5,620 nt of DNA from Akkermansiaceae bacterium (GTDB taxonomy: Bacteria > Verrucomicrobiota > Verrucomicrobiia > Verrucomicrobiales > Akkermansiaceae): positions 1 through 5,620 of the forward strand of contig JALZUI010000085.1 of NCBI GenBank assembly GCA_023301545.1, given 5' to 3'. Below, piece after piece: positions 5,587 through 5,620 of this stretch. A program made the position numbers and the translations under genes. Numbering within the stretch: position 1 is the stretch's first letter; every line of letters begins with the position of its first letter. The notes beneath the pieces were generated by a model that was not told the DNA's origin, ran no database searches, and saw only the letters and a program-made list of their open reading frames with translations.

Positions 5587-5609
5587 ACCATGATTGAATC
5601 AAGATTGGT
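5587..5609 (-). promoter_or_regulatory. Candidate VapB operator, 23-bp interrupted dyad with overlapping weak -35
   Basis: The dyad reads ACCA-N3-TTGA-N-TCAA-N3-TGGT, with both half-site pairs perfectly symmetrical about 5598, 32 bases upstream of the antitoxin start. A second, overlapping palindrome TGATT-G-AATCA occupies 5591-5601. On the minus strand TTGATT (5602-5597) could be a -35, spaced 17 bases from a poor -10 TACTTT (5579-5574), so a bound repressor would cover the promoter. Autoregulation through such dyads is known for VapB-type antitoxins. The assignment here is inference. Confidence 0.45.
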
Positions 5610-5620
5610 AGACACAAAAA

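Noticed and set aside
5567..5617. 17-residue N-terminal extension of the antitoxin
   Set aside because: The VapB pattern begins at MKAVINID, and the extension would run through the candidate operator and promoter.

Overview
The window carries six protein genes in a compact bacterial layout. From left to right they are: the N-terminal part of an exported alpha-L-fucosidase (minus strand, running off the left edge), a DEAD-box RNA helicase (plus), plsX (minus), a secreted SH3/BamE-like protein (minus), proS (plus) and a small VapB-type antitoxin (minus). No rRNA, tRNA, CRISPR array, insertion sequence or phage gene is visible. Most of the window looks like ordinary chromosomal housekeeping sequence. 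The right end begins a possible accessory element.

The organism is best guessed as a Gram-negative member of the Verrucomicrobia or the wider PVC group. This is inference from gene content, not from a marker gene. The clues are a secreted GH29 fucosidase, a type-3 (short, archaeal/eukaryotic-like) prolyl-tRNA synthetase with a degraded C-terminal zinc site, an exported protein with an OmlA/BamE-like half, a VapB of the 'ARESAKRLA' kind, and starts without clear Shine-Dalgarno sequences. Bacteroidetes-like lineages share several of these traits and are not excluded.

Region by region: positions 1-467 hold the fucosidase start with its signal peptide. Positions 468-690 are a divergent intergenic region with a 9-bp hairpin. 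Positions 691-1806 are the helicase, which converges on plsX (1826-2848) with a 19-bp gap. plsX lies 70 bp downstream of the secreted-protein gene (2919-3605) on the same strand, so the two may be co-transcribed. Positions 3606-3766 are a divergent region serving the secreted protein and proS (3767-5296). proS ends at a strong intrinsic terminator (5318-5354), which probably also stops the converging antitoxin gene (5384-5566). A large dyad upstream of the antitoxin looks like its operator.

The genes do not form one pathway. plsX feeds phospholipid synthesis, proS feeds translation, the helicase acts in RNA metabolism, the fucosidase degrades fucosylated glycans outside the cytoplasm, and the secreted SH3 protein is presumably an envelope protein. 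No clear new multi-gene system is visible. The points most worth a second look are the antitoxin with no toxin gene downstream, the SH3 plus BamE-like domain pairing, the DEGD motif II of the helicase, and tiny reading frames that end within three bases of every start codon in the window.
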